Assembly: GCA_949126835.1 (NCBI GenBank)
Contig: OX421500.1
Span: 31,394,641-31,458,640 of the forward strand
Origin: Anisus vortex
Lineage: Eukaryota; Mollusca; Gastropoda; Planorbidae
DNA length: 64,000 nt
Direction of reading: 5' to 3'
The notes under the pieces are model-generated. The model ran no database searches and had not been told where the DNA came from. It was given only the letters and a program-made list of their open reading frames with translations. Shown here piece after piece: positions 13,193-24,232 of this stretch (the first letter of the stretch is position 1; every line of letters starts with the position of its first letter). The position numbers and the translations under genes are program-made.

Positions 13193-13447
13193 GTTGTACA
13201 TTATAACATTAACGTTATCACCTAATAGTACTGGAGTAAGTCAGTTGTACATTATAACATTAACGTTATCACCTAATAGTACTGGAGTAAGTCAGTTGTA
13301 CATTATAACATTAACGTTATCACCTAATAGTACTGGAGTAAGTCAGTTGTACATTATAACATTAACGTTATCACCTAATAGTACTGGAGTAAGTCAGTTG
13401 TACATTATAACATTAACGTTATCACCTAATAGTACTGGAGTAAGTAA
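13193..13447. repeat. 51-bp minisatellite, five near-identical copies
   Basis: The unit GTTGTACATTATAACATTAA plus ACGTTATCACCTAATAGTAC plus TGGAGTAAGTCA is repeated five times with almost no divergence, so the array expanded recently. An open frame exists because 51 is a multiple of three; it is not taken as coding. Confidence 0.95.
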
Positions 13448-13890
13448 GTTTTACCACATCAGTGGCACAGATAGGCTTGCAATGGAGAGGGGGGGGGGAG
13501 GGGCAATGGCAGACTGATTCTGAACTATACTAGAGCACCATTTAATTCTAAACTTTTTTTTTTAAACTAATATTCTATTTACTATAAATGATTGAGAACT
13601 TGTATTATTGGAAGATTATTTAAAGTTACATTATAGGACTCAACTGTGTACAGCAAAATAAGTTGTTAATAATAATACTTCTCAATAATTAAGTTTTAAG
13701 AATAACAACATTGACACGATGCAAAGCGTTCAAACAAATTTCAATATAAAGCCAAAGTGATCATTATTATTTATTTATTATTACCTTGCAATATTTGTCC
13801 CCCCCCCCCCCACCCCTTACTTTACACTATCTGAATCTGCTGCAAAATCTTGCCCCTAACTTTGCACAATAGCCCCTTCCCAACTAGCAG

Positions 13891-14176
13891 CAGTGGCATA
13901 GCCAGGGCTCCAAGGTTGGGGTGGGATTATTATAAACTGATTCAAAATGTTCCAATAAATTATCAGCCTACATAAAAACACATTTCATACACGTCTTTTT
14001 AAAGCAGATAATAATAATTTTAATGTGAAAGTTAATCAAATGTATCCTACTCATTCATGTTAACATAATAAAACTATATTTATAATTATTTGGATTTCTT
14101 CTATTTGCAATAATTCTCTAATTTTTTTTAAGGTGGACATATAAGGTAGGCCACCTCCTTTCTGGTCACGCCACTG
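13891..14176. mobile_element. Short hAT-type inverted-repeat element (MITE)
   Basis: The left end is CAGTGGCATAGCCAGG and the right end read in reverse is CAGTGGCGTGACCAG, a typical hAT terminal motif. About 286 bp separate the ends and there is no coding content. Flanking 8-mers do not match, so the target duplication is decayed or an end is misplaced. Confidence 0.6.
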
Positions 14177-15107
14177 TTTGTAACGCATAAATGTTACATA
14201 ATAAGTAAATTATATCCTTTTTAAAACTTTAAAACTTGTCATGGTTATATATAATATAGGCCTAACCCGTTACGCTTAGCTTATTTGACATAGGATCCTT
14301 AACTGTTGAAACACACAGGGGGTTCAAACTGTGTAGATCCGTGTGTAAGAAGTTAAAGCAGATTTACAGTAATCAAGTACTCGGCGTATATAGGACTAAT
14401 ACAGTTGAATTTCTATACACCAGTTTGGTGACAGGTCACTTAATCCCAAGACACTTTATCCCCGACACTTAATCACAGAGTCACTTAATCCCTAGCCACC
14501 TAATCCCACAGACACTAAATCCTTTCTAAAGCAATATGTAGTGCAAGGTTGTCAATTTTATCAGTTGTCTTATGGTAGACTTAAGGGCCCACTCCTGTGA
14601 AGGTCTTTTGTACTAATTAGCAGAATATTAATTAGTCTGTGATATTCCTATTGATGATTTCGACGTTTAAAGATAAAAACATAAATGAAACGGTCAAGGG
14701 GATAAAGTTTCGTCGTCGCTTATCTCAGTATTGCCCCTGGCTTGATTGCTCGACAATGCTTATTTAACTTGGCCACCGATGTTAACTCGCTGTTGGCTCT
14801 ACCTTTGTTCTTGTGTTGAAAGCAGGGCTGTGGAGTCGTTAGATAAATGTTCCGACTTTTCTGTATTAATATGTGAATGTATTTTGTACATTCCTTGAAG
14901 GAAAGAAAGGCAACATACATGTCATCAACCTACTCCCTCGCTGCCTTTTCCCCAGCAAAAATAATAAGGTGGTTTATTATAATAACAATGAGCATTGTTA
15001 AATCAAATTTTGTTTTTGTAATGGCGATTTTTTTTATTAGCATCACTAATGTTTGGTACAAAAACGTAGCCTGCGCATTTCCACACCGAATAGGACAAAA
15101 ATATTGA

Positions 15108-15268
15108 GACTTATATATTTTCTTATATGTTTTACAGACGTTCCTTCTAGATAGAAGATTATTACGTCCAATAGGCCCAAAACATGGCGCAGGTATCGGT
15201 AGGCGACAGGTATAGAACCCGTGACGTGTCGGTTGACAGTCCGGTGAACTAACCACAGGACCAGCCTT
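15108..15268 (-). mobile_element. tRNA-derived SINE (family 2), reverse orientation, nested in hAT element
   Basis: Read in reverse it has GGCTGGTCCTGTGGTTAG, ACCGGACTGTCAACC, GGGTTCTATACC and the tail TATATAAGTCTC. It matches the copy at 2700-2925. Confidence 0.75.
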
Positions 15269-15720
15269 ATAGTAGATAAATCTATAGTGTTGAAAGAGTT
15301 TATTTATCTATTATGATGTCCCACCCACCTCTTTCAATTAAAAAATACTTACGACGTAATTGCCAATTTAATTTTAAATTGTAATATTCATGGGCCCCCA
15401 AACTCTTGTGGACCCCTGTACGGTGAACCGGCTGTAACCACCTCTCGTGGGGCCTGATCTCGTGGCGGCTCCAGGGGACAAACGGTTAATTCCTTATCAC
15501 TGAGAGGCTAGGTTACCCATGGGCGCTGCGTTCCCTTTAACAGCAGAACTCAACACTATGAAAAGTATAAATGTTGTCGCGCCTAATTGTGCGTTGCGTG
15601 CCATATAGTGAAGCACGTAAAAAGCATGCTTCTTCTCGGTCACTTAACGTGTTCGTTTTGCGGTTACGTGAAGCACTGCATGCATTGGTCTTTATTCTTA
15701 CAGTAGAGAAGTAATTAATT

Positions 15721-15813
15721 ACCGTGTATACTCGCGTATGCGCTGGTCAATGACAACATAAAAGAAAAATAATCTTAAACTAGGGGTGCGACTTATCAGC
15801 GAGTATATACGGT
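15721..15813. mobile_element. Small palindromic element (MITE-like)
   Basis: ACCGTGTATACTCGC at the left and the inverse of it (GCGAGTATATACGGT) at the right bound about 93 bp. This looks like a very short inverted-repeat element of unknown superfamily. Confidence 0.55.
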
Positions 15814-16304
15814 ATAACTTTTTGTGAATTGGGACTTAAAACTTGCTTTTTTAAAATTCCAATCTAAATTTAGTATGTCTAGGAGTCGGAGTCGGTGAAT
15901 TGTTTGCCGACTCCGACTCCAGGTACCCAAAATTTCATCCGACTCCTCGACTCCGACGCCACAGCCCTGGTTGAAAGTAGTTGAAACTTGAAACTAATGT
16001 TAAAATTTATTATATTTTATCTAATAACATGATTTAAATATTATTATTAATGCATTTAAATATTTATTATTAATGCATTTAAATATTTATTATTAATTGT
16101 CACACTTGGAAAATAAATAAGTGAATATCGGGCTATTAGCTTTTTGTGTTTGGTATGAATTATATTCCGATCGGATTTAATAATTCTATACCTAAAATTG
16201 CATTTTTAGGAATAAGTGTCTGGGGATTAAGTGGCTAGGAATTAAGTGACTCGGGGGTTAAGTGACTGGGGATTAAGAGACCGTGAACCACCAGATTAGC
16301 TGCT

Positions 16305-18190
16305 TTTTTATGTCATTCTAAAAACAAAAATATCTTTGAAAATGATTAACACAATGGCAAATCTTTTTCGTTTGAACAATAAATAGACATGCTATATGGA
16401 AATTTATAATAATTAGACGACTTATTCTGTGTGAAAATTTTATTTTGCTGAATATAAGGCTACGTGATAGCAATAGTGCCCAGCGGGCACAGCACTTCGT
16501 ATCGACGGGGTGGGGGGGGGGGATGTGGTTTCCACTTCAGTCACTGCTTATAACTTTTCTTTCAGGAGACCAAGATGATCTAAGGGCGCAAAGAATAAGA
16601 CTAGAGCATAAGATATGACCATCATAAAAAAATATTTGGTTTCGTTTAGGCCTACAATGTACATTTCAGCATATTAATATAATATAATTATTTTTAAAAA
16701 TATACAATTGTAAAATCACTAAGCTTACACACGCACTGAAAAAAAACACAGTTGGATTTAGCATGGCAGATTTTTTGAGACGCAAGACCCAAATAGGGGT
16801 CGTTGGATATACAGTTTTGCAAAAATACGTTTCCAGATTTTCATGGGCTGTGTCTTTCTGATCGAAGTAGCCTACATATTTTTTCTCAAACAATTTAGTC
16901 TTTTAAAAATGGAACTGGGCCAAAGTATGTCTTCTACATTATGACCTATGTATCCAAAATCCAAAAAATTGGGTCCAGCTGTACCCCATCTTTTCGGTGT
17001 CTGCCTCAAGGTCACGTCGCCAGCTATTTCTTGGGCGGCCACTTTTTGGCTTGCCTTGGGGGTTCCACTTGAGTGCTTGTCTGCGACACACACTATCACT
17101 AACCTATGTTAAATGTTTCCTCAAGTGAGGGTTTCCTCTTTAGGGGTATGCAAATGTAAATAGCATGTGCAGTGTTCAGGAAAAGTTGAATGATGTCGTA
17201 AGCACCCAGTTTTTTTTTTACCTATAAAATTCTGGGCGATTTAAAATTATTATACGCATTTGTTAATGTTTTTATAATTTTTGCTTCGACATCATCCATT
17301 CCCTTCTGAAAGACAGAGACCGCATAAAGGCCGGACTAGGGGTCCGGGAGGACGTGGGAGGAAGGGTAGCGTACAAGATTGGCCCATTGGTTGAAATCCT
17401 ACCTGGTGGGAGGAAGGGTAGAGTACAAGATTGGCCCATTGGTTGAAATCCTACCTGCAGCTAACTCGAAACCACTGGGGACAAAAAATTAAAGATATGG
17501 GAACAGAAATCATCATAACAGGTTTTCCCGTTTATGTGTAGTTCATTTGGGTAAAAAATCGAGAGAAAGAACACCTTTGTTTGACATGCTACGTTAGCGC
17601 TGTTTAGCCACGCCTCGTGACCATGACCAGGGGTATAAGTTTTTTTTTTGGTGGCAATCGAGAAAAGTAAGGGATCCCATGTTGTATTTTCTGGGACCCC
17701 ATTGTTACACAGAGACATTTTAAATATTAAGAGATTATACAAACAAGCAGAAAGTATTTTCACTGTTTAACTAAGCTAAGATTGAATAATAGCGTCAAGT
17801 TCTATTTTTAATACACAAAAAGTTATAGTACGAAAAAATAATTTGGAACCTTTGAAGAAGAATTTTAAGTAGTGAAAAACAAAATACGTAACGTGAACTT
17901 AGTAATTTTAGTCGGTTATGGGAGTTGGTTTGGCATAACCTTAGAACTTTAGAACGTATGCCTTTTCTATACAAATATAACTTTTTACCATATTAGGCTA
18001 TTATTCTTTGCAGCTATCTAATCGTAATGTAAGTTGGCTACTGTGAGCTAAATAGAATCGTTTTAAGTGAACTTGTAAAGATTCATGAATGTTGATTAAC
18101 ATTTAAGGTTTGTGTGTTTTTATTTTTAACATTAATTATACTTTTATGTAACTAATAATATTATAGGCTACCTTTACTGGGCTGTAATTT
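16305..18190. other. Gene-poor DNA with a 52-bp duplication
   Basis: No coding exon is recognised. Within it, 17354-17457 is a two-copy tandem duplication of a 52-bp unit containing ACAAGATTGGCCCATTGG. A poly-G tract lies near 16508. Confidence 0.6.
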
Positions 18191-18194
18191 ATTA

Positions 18195-18420
18195 ATAGTA
18201 GACCTTCGTGTTACAGACCCTCCTTCCATATTCCATACAGAAGATTATTGCTCCCTACGCTTATCCGCTGCGTCTAGTCTTGCATTTTAATTAGGGTTTT
18301 ATATTTAAATGATGTTATATTAAGTTGTTGGTTTTCCTGGTTTATTCGGGCAACCCATTCCATGACCGGATGCCACTTAGGAAGAAAGAGAATATATATG
18401 TATTTGGTTTTGCACATGGA
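18195..18420. repeat. Dispersed repeat, copy 1
   Basis: Similar to 35685-35840: both contain CAGAAGATTATTGC or AAGAAGATTATTGC, GTCTAGTCTTGCAT, TTTCCTGGTTTRTTC and GGCAACCCATTCCATG. Part of the motif is also shared with the tail of SINE family 2. Confidence 0.7.
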
Positions 18421-18832
18421 ATATTTAAAACAAGCTTGGTTTAAACCATATAGAGGAATTAGTTTGTTTTTAGTAAGTATTAGGCTAAGCTTTCGTTTTT
18501 GCTCTTTATTATAGTTTATATTGTTACTAGCTACGGTCTTCAACTGTTGGTGTTACTCTTAACAGAAGTTAATATTTACTTACAATGAACCTTGCAGCTC
18601 TTTTCTAAATTTGTTCTATTTTTTTTTTGTTTTTCTTCTTAAGTTGATGGGTCCCATTCAGAAGATCAGGGCCGGATTTAGACTTGATGGGGCCCTAAGC
18701 TATTTGAGATAAAGGACCTTTTACAAGCTTATATGTCAGTGCCAAATATGATTTTCGAAAACCTAGAGTCATAGAGGGTTAAACTGAAATACAATTTAGA
18801 AATATAGACCTATAGATAGTGAAATAATAAAT

Positions 18833-19224
18833 CAAAGTCTATTATATTAAGATGGACGCGTGCTTTGATATTTCTGCTTTTTCATAACTTGAAACACTTA
18901 GTTTCTGAAAGTCCGATCGCACTAAGTCCTCTAGACTTCCGGTTCAGTAATTCGCTATGATTTTCTCAATGAAAAATTAAGATTAAAATCGAAAGTTGTA
19001 TACAGCGCAAACCTTTAATGTAATCGAATGGTCGTAGAAGTCATTCATGACAGCCTTATTAGTTGCGTAGGCCTACGGAAAAACAACAACTGGAAACTGG
19101 TGAACGCTGCTTCACCAGCCATATAATCAGTTTGGTCCGAAGGGTACTTTTTTTACTTACGGAAAAGAAGAACACATATAAGTTCTAAAAATAGAGCAAG
19201 TGGCCCATCTGATTATAGTCTTTG
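18833..19224. mobile_element. Palindromic MITE nested in the hAT element, copy of 52580-52839
   Basis: The ends CAAAGTCTATTATATTAAGA and (inverse) CAAAGACTATAATCAGATGG match the MITE at 52580. The body shares the GTTGTATACAGCG and CTAAGTCCTCTAGACTTCCG regions in opposite orientation. A family-1 SINE tail is inserted at about 19090-19160. Confidence 0.7.
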
Positions 19225-19589
19225 AAAAAATATTTAAGTTAACCCTTCCCGTACCGACCTACTTCTATCTATGCTGCCTTCAGTTCCGCTATATACGCGC
19301 CCGGGACTGTAAGGGTTAAAATCATATTTATTCATAACAAACTTAAAAATGCAAACTCTCGTAAAAGAAACAACAGTCCTTTTAAAAGGCACAATTTACA
19401 AAGCCTTATTATCTAAACTCTTGACACATGTTATAAAGATTCAGGAATTATATTAAACTAAAATATTTTCTTTCTTGCTTTTGCCAGAGTAAAGTCACTA
19501 ATAACATTAAGAAATGATAAACTGCTTACTTTCTATGAGACTGCGGGTACATAATTTATCTTAAGTCATTATTGTTCTAAATTCATTTT

Positions 19590-21060
19590 TGTATTCTCTT
19601 CAGCTGAGAAAAAGATCTTTCTCCAGAGCAATTTGCAACCATCATACTAAGAAACAATCTCAAAATTGCTTCTACATTGAGGAATGCTTATTGGACACGA
19701 TATTACCCTATACAGATCATGATGCGTCAGACTATCATGTTCCGCTGAATCATAGGCTTGACTATGTCTAATATATTGATGATAATGCTTGATTTCTCCT
19801 ATAAGATTCATGTCCACATCTTCAGGGTATGTTAAGCATAAAGCACTAACTCCTTCACAAATTTCTTTTTCTGTAGCTTCTAATTTTGTTAAGAATGAAA
19901 ACTTTGTTGCAAAATCATTGTATACTGTGCCAGACTTGACTCTAATGCATCCATCACAGGTATAAATGTTTTGATTCTGAACTTGTCTCATGACTAAAGG
20001 TTCTCTAAAGCATCATCTTCATCATTACTAATGTGCCTTTTTCTTTATCTTCTTTTTTTTTTTAATCAACATCAGGCAATTTTTCCTTTGCTTTTTCTTC
20101 AAAATGATCACTGAAACCTTTAACAAAATCCGAAAGTGAAGCATACAATATCGTACATACATCTAGACTAATTTGGGGGTCTTGCAGTGATTGACTAGTC
20201 TTGTAAAATCCACCCAGCAAGTAACTCCACAAATATAACATTACCATTAATTAAAACTCGTCCATTTTATTCAAAATGTTTATGGCTTTATTTCTTGTTT
20301 CGCCTTTCTCTGTAGCATGAAATATGCAGATGATGCAATGCAGAAATTAGTCCATCATAACCATCTAGTATTGCACTTGTGGCCATTGAATGTGCTTCCC
20401 ATCTAGTCTTTGACAAGGACTTTGGAACTTTTGAATCATCTTTGAAGAATGACAACAGTACTGCCCATCAATGTGTAGATATCCCCGGTAATGAAAAGAA
20501 ATAATATATTTCTTGAACAATTCCAAAAAAGTTCACTGCATCTAAACAACAGTCACCTACTGTTCTACCAACAAGATTTAGGGAACGATCAGCACATGGA
20601 ATATACTTAGCATATATTGTTAATCTTCAATATTATTTCTTTCATACCCTTTTTTTTTACATATTGGCAGTATTATCATATGACTGGCCTCGACACTTAC
20701 TAAAATCTATTTCGCACTCATATGTACGGTACTTGTGCGCCATCTTAGCCATACTTTCCTTTGTGTGGCTACCCATCTCTAGGAAAGTTAGAAAACGTTC
20801 AATAGGGAGCCCATCATCTGGTGAAACATACCTCACAATAACTTATGACAGTGAGGTGATCAATATGGGACCGGTCTGGAGTGGGATCTAAAGATACTGC
20901 AGTTCATAAATCATCCAAGATTGAGTCGATTACTGCATGTGCCATAATTTGGATAAATTCATCACATATTGTTTTACAAAGATAACATGTGACACCTGAT
21001 CCTTTATTCCCATTTTTTTAATGGCTTCCTAGAAAAGGATCAAATATTATTTCTATAACA
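19590..21060 (-). pseudogene. hAT transposase remnant, ZMYM1/DUF4371-like
   Basis: On the minus strand, broken frames read in the order expected of a hAT transposase of the zinc-finger MYM-type-1 kind. They run from DRSHIDHLTV, through GLPIERFLTFLEMGSH, CRGQSYDNTANMS (catalytic-core-like D..N), CADRSLNLVGRTVGDCC (CxxH-like region) and TRWEAHSMATSAILDGYDGL, to DPQISLDVCTILYASLSDF and the segment ending at 19647. Several stops and frameshifts interrupt it, so it cannot make an active enzyme. The terminal dimerisation region is not seen here; a related one occurs at 29.1-29.6 kb. Confidence 0.8.
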
Positions 21061-21336
21061 AGTTCGAGTAATCCAAGGAAATTGCCATTGTGAGGAGAAC
21101 CAAATTAGCTTATCTCATTAAATGGTAAACCACGCTATGCCATAGTAATCTTAATTATAACTGCCACAACTCGTTCAAGAACATTTGTCCAGAACTGCCG
21201 TTTATTATTTATATATAAAATAATGCTGCAGTATATTTAAGTATATATGACAATTTTGTTTGGGGGCCCCCAAGAAAGTGGGGGCCCTAGGCTATAGCTT
21301 GTTTAGCTTATAGATAAATACGGCCATGCAGAAGAT

Positions 21337-22440
21337 GTATAGCCTATTCTGGTATTGGAATGACTAAATGTTTAAATTAGGTAATATTTGTTTAGTTTTA
21401 TATTTTTGTTGCATTTGTTGAAGTTCCTTGTTATGAAATCTAAGGTTTTGTTTGATTACTTCATTAGCGTGTGGAATTTAGGCTACTACTGAGTTACTTT
21501 GCAATTTAAGTATGAGTTTAATGTTTACTGTCAAAAACAGATAGTATACACCACTGGAACTAATACGTAAAAAAAATCCCACAACACACATAAATAAATG
21601 TAAGCATACATAAGCATACATAGGGCCAACTATGCATAAAGGGCTACATAGCGTGCAAGTGATTTAAAAAAAAGGAAATAAAACAATTCCCAAGAGGAGA
21701 ATCCAATGACAGGAAGAATCCATACAAATGTACATCTATTGACCTGTCTACTGTAAGCCATGCATGTATGTAAGCCTAAGCCTAAATACTATAATATATA
21801 GCCTATATGTGAGTGAAATTTAAAAAATCCTTTCAACCAAGCAGTAAAAATCTCAAGACTAATCTGGACAATACTGTAAAAACAAAAGTGTGTTTACCAA
21901 TTCAAATTCTGGGAATGCTTCGTGCTTAGCACAAATAAATAGAGTTTGTTGGTTGATTTCGAAAATACATTTCGACATATCCCGATTGTCTGAAAAAAAC
22001 AGCAACATGCTTAAATGCGACAGACGCAAAACCTCGCTCAGCTTGTCTGGTGGAGTGCACTCGAAAATTATGCAAACACACTTACTTTTCTTGACTTAAT
22101 CGATGATTATCAAATATCACGGAGGGTGACGGGGACGTTGGTTAGTAAGAAAGGAGTTAAATACAGCCCTTCTGCTACAGTTGTAAAATCCTTTTTTTTC
22201 TATTCAAACAGTAGGCCTATCATATTAAAACCTTAAAAAACTGAATGAAATTATAAAATGCCCGCCAACACCGACCACCCCTCCCCACCCCATAAGACGT
22301 GACTAATTCAGCGGTTTCCAAACTTTTTCTTTTCGCGGCGCCCTTTGTTAAAGTAATATATTCTCTTGGCGCTTTCCCCTAAGTCAACACCATGTCGCTT
22401 TCTTTTTCTTCGTTCTCAATATTGTCAATGGAGGGGTTCA
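21337..22440. other. Intergenic DNA, no gene seen
   Basis: No coding exon or named repeat was recognised. Short open frames near 21890-22236 overlap in two frames and show no family resemblance. Confidence 0.55.
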
Positions 22441-22660
22441 AACAACCATGCTATGGTGAATACCAGAACCTGTTGCGAGCTGTTTCATAAACAGGGCAGG
22501 CTTGGAGCACACGTTCTCTGTTCTCAGGAGACATCCCACTTGGGCAATCTTCACTGGTTCCAAGGCCTATAGCCATTTGTTGTCTTAGTCTAATTGTGCC
22601 CGGTCCTGAGACTAAAGGTAATTTTTGGGGCTTATCGATAAAAGCTATAGTGAGAGTCAT
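22440..22660 (-). pseudogene. Non-LTR retrotransposon C-terminal relic
   Basis: The minus strand encodes LRQQMAIGLGTSEDCPSG followed by ERVLQACPVYETARNRFW. This is the cysteine/histidine-type segment that follows the RNase H domain in many animal non-LTR elements, with some of the expected metal-binding residues lost. The rest of the element is missing. Confidence 0.6.
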
Positions 22661-23170
22661 TTTTTGTCGTGTTTCGCGTGGTTAATTTTAGCTTTATTTA
22701 ATCGAAATTAAATAATTAGAGATTGTTTGCTATATTCCACATCGCTACTACAATGACGCCGCACACTTTGATACACCCTGTCATAGCTTATAAAAAGTAA
22801 AGATTTTGTATGTTTATAAGTGTGACGATAATTTATCTATAACCTACACATACATAAATTCAAATCCCCCAAGCTTTCAATAAAAGCGAAAAATTAATTA
22901 GTCTAGATGACTTGTTAACGTTTCAAATGTTGGCAAAGTTTTATTTTTATTCTTTAGAATTAGAACTGGAATGCTAATTTTTCTCTTCAAGTTCATGCAA
23001 TATATCAATACCAATTTCTATTTTCAGCTTTAACAAACACCAAGCTTGCGTAACTCGCTAGAGTCACTAAAAACAGCAAACCATCTTCTACTGCATCGGA
23101 AATGCAATGTAGATTGTGAGAATATCAAGCACAAAGACAACTGTCAACAGCAAAATTAACGACGACCAAT

Positions 23171-24232
23171 ATGTCGTCAGCCACTACTAGTATTTCAACA
23201 ACAACTATAAAACCTACTTCAACTTCATCAAGTACTACTAAAACACCTACTACAACTTCAACAACAATTACAAAATCTACTTCAACTTCATCAACTACTA
23301 CTAAAACACCTACTACAACTTCAACAACAACTACAAAACCTACTTCAACTTCATCAACTACTACTACAAAACTTACTAAAACATCACCATCTACTACTAC
23401 AAAACCTACTACAACTTCATTATCTACAACAGCGCCTAATACCAACTCAACAAAGACTACAAATTCTACTAAAAATTCAACAACTACAATTTTTAATGCA
23501 AACTCAACTGTTGCTACACAACCCCAAACTCCCACAACAGTTTATTCCTCAACAACTCAGCCTGGAAACACAGAATCCCTGAATCCAAGCTTGTACTCAA
23601 CGAAGCAGAGCAGTGCTCAAAATGGGCTGAGTAGCAAGGACCAATTAGCCATTGGCCTACCAGTGGCATTCGTTTTAGCTATCATAATTGCAGTCATTGT
23701 CGGAATTTTCTTATGGCGATCACGGCGGAAGAGTGTAAGCAGAAGTTCTGTGGTGAAAAGTGGTGTTGATCAGACTTCTTCTGTAGAAGAAACTGCATGG
23801 CCTGACCTCTATTGTGAAGGTGATCTAGGAACATATGTCAATTCTGTGACGCGCGATACTGAGATGTATACATCAATTCATTTAAATAAACAAGACGTTT
23901 GCCCTGATCCTTTTTATAGCCAGGTTGATCAAAATGTTAATACCAATCATCTTAACACCAATTTATTTATAGAAAGTGCAAGACCGGACAAGACTTTTAC
24001 TAATTTTGGGCATGCTACTTCGGACTATGAAGAAGGCGGGATTATTCCAGAATACGCAAATGAATATGATAAGGAACCGAAAAACACACATTTGTATTTA
24101 GTCTTAGAGGAGGAAGCAGACAAGAGCGAAATTTCATCGACTATAAATGTACCACATTTGGCTAAATATAGCGAAAACAGCCATGATGAAATTTACAGTC
24201 AAGCAAATGACGCTAATGGAGTTTTAACATAA
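23171..24232 (+). CDS. Mucin-like single-pass membrane protein with tyrosine-rich tail (3' part)
   Basis: This is an open frame of 353 codons. Residues 1-135 are almost all Thr/Ser/Pro/Lys in imperfect repeats (TTKTPTTTSTT, KPTSTSS), as in O-glycosylated stalks. Residues about 159-181 form a membrane helix (LAIGLPVAFVLAIIIAVIVG) followed by RSRRKS. The 170-residue tail holds many tyrosines: YVNSV, EMYTSI, FYSQV, YANEYDKE, HLYLVL, EIYSQA. YTSI and YSQV are spaced by 12 residues, ITAM-like except for Val in place of Leu/Ile. There is no signal peptide, and the Ser/Thr-rich frame runs upstream of the first ATG back to a stop at 23117, so this is probably a terminal exon whose 5' partners are not found. 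The membrane segment resembles that of the gene ending at 12029. A receptor role is inferred only. Confidence 0.7.
   Translation: MSSATTSISTTTIKPTSTSSSTTKTPTTTSTTITKSTSTSSTTTKTPTTTSTTTTKPTSTSSTTTTKLTKTSPSTTTKPTTTSLSTTAPNTNSTKTTNSTKNSTTTIFNANSTVATQPQTPTTVYSSTTQPGNTESLNPSLYSTKQSSAQNGLSSKDQLAIGLPVAFVLAIIIAVIVGIFLWRSRRKSVSRSSVVKSGVDQTSSVEETAWPDLYCEGDLGTYVNSVTRDTEMYTSIHLNKQDVCPDPFYSQVDQNVNTNHLNTNLFIESARPDKTFTNFGHATSDYEEGGIIPEYANEYDKEPKNTHLYLVLEEEADKSEISSTINVPHLAKYSENSHDEIYSQANDANGVLT

Larger units (their letters stand above)
14823..15969. mobile_element. Non-autonomous hAT element with 8-bp target duplication
   Basis: The left end is CAGGGCTGTGGAGTCG and the right end read in reverse is CAGGGCTGTGGCGTCG. 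Both are flanked by the identical 8-mer GTTGAAAG (14815-14822 and 15970-15977), the hallmark of hAT insertion. The 1147-bp interior has no recognisable transposase and contains a family-2 SINE and a small palindromic element. Confidence 0.88.
14419..16304. mobile_element. Foldback-like element with repeat-rich inverted ends
   Basis: Each end is a short array of CACTTAATCCC-like units in opposite orientation: about 14425-14525 (TCACTTAATCCC, ACACTTTATCCCC) and 16205-16300 (GGGGATTAAGTGGC, GGGGATTAAGAGACC). The interior is mostly occupied by the hAT element at 14823-15969. No coding sequence is recognised. Confidence 0.65.
18667..21328. mobile_element. Complete hAT element (2.66 kb) with 8-bp target duplication
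   Basis: The left end is CAGGGCCGGATTTA and the right end read in reverse is CATGGCCGTATTTA. The element is flanked by identical 8-mers CAGAAGAT at 18659-18666 and 21329-21336. A decayed ZMYM1-like transposase lies on the minus strand inside, and a palindromic MITE with a SINE scrap is nested near the left end. Confidence 0.9.

Noticed and set aside
20664..20891. Plus-strand frame of 75 codons
   Set aside because: Shadow of the decayed hAT transposase, whose recognisable motifs (DRSHIDHLTV, CRGQSYDNTANMS) are on the minus strand here.
23041..23117. Extension of the mucin-like frame further upstream (VTKNSKPSSTASEMQCRL)
   Set aside because: An in-frame TGA at 23117 separates it, and no convincing acceptor is seen. 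It was not included in the coding region.
23125..23535. Reverse-strand Val-rich frame of 136 codons
   Set aside because: Antisense shadow of the Thr/Ser repeat region of the membrane protein.
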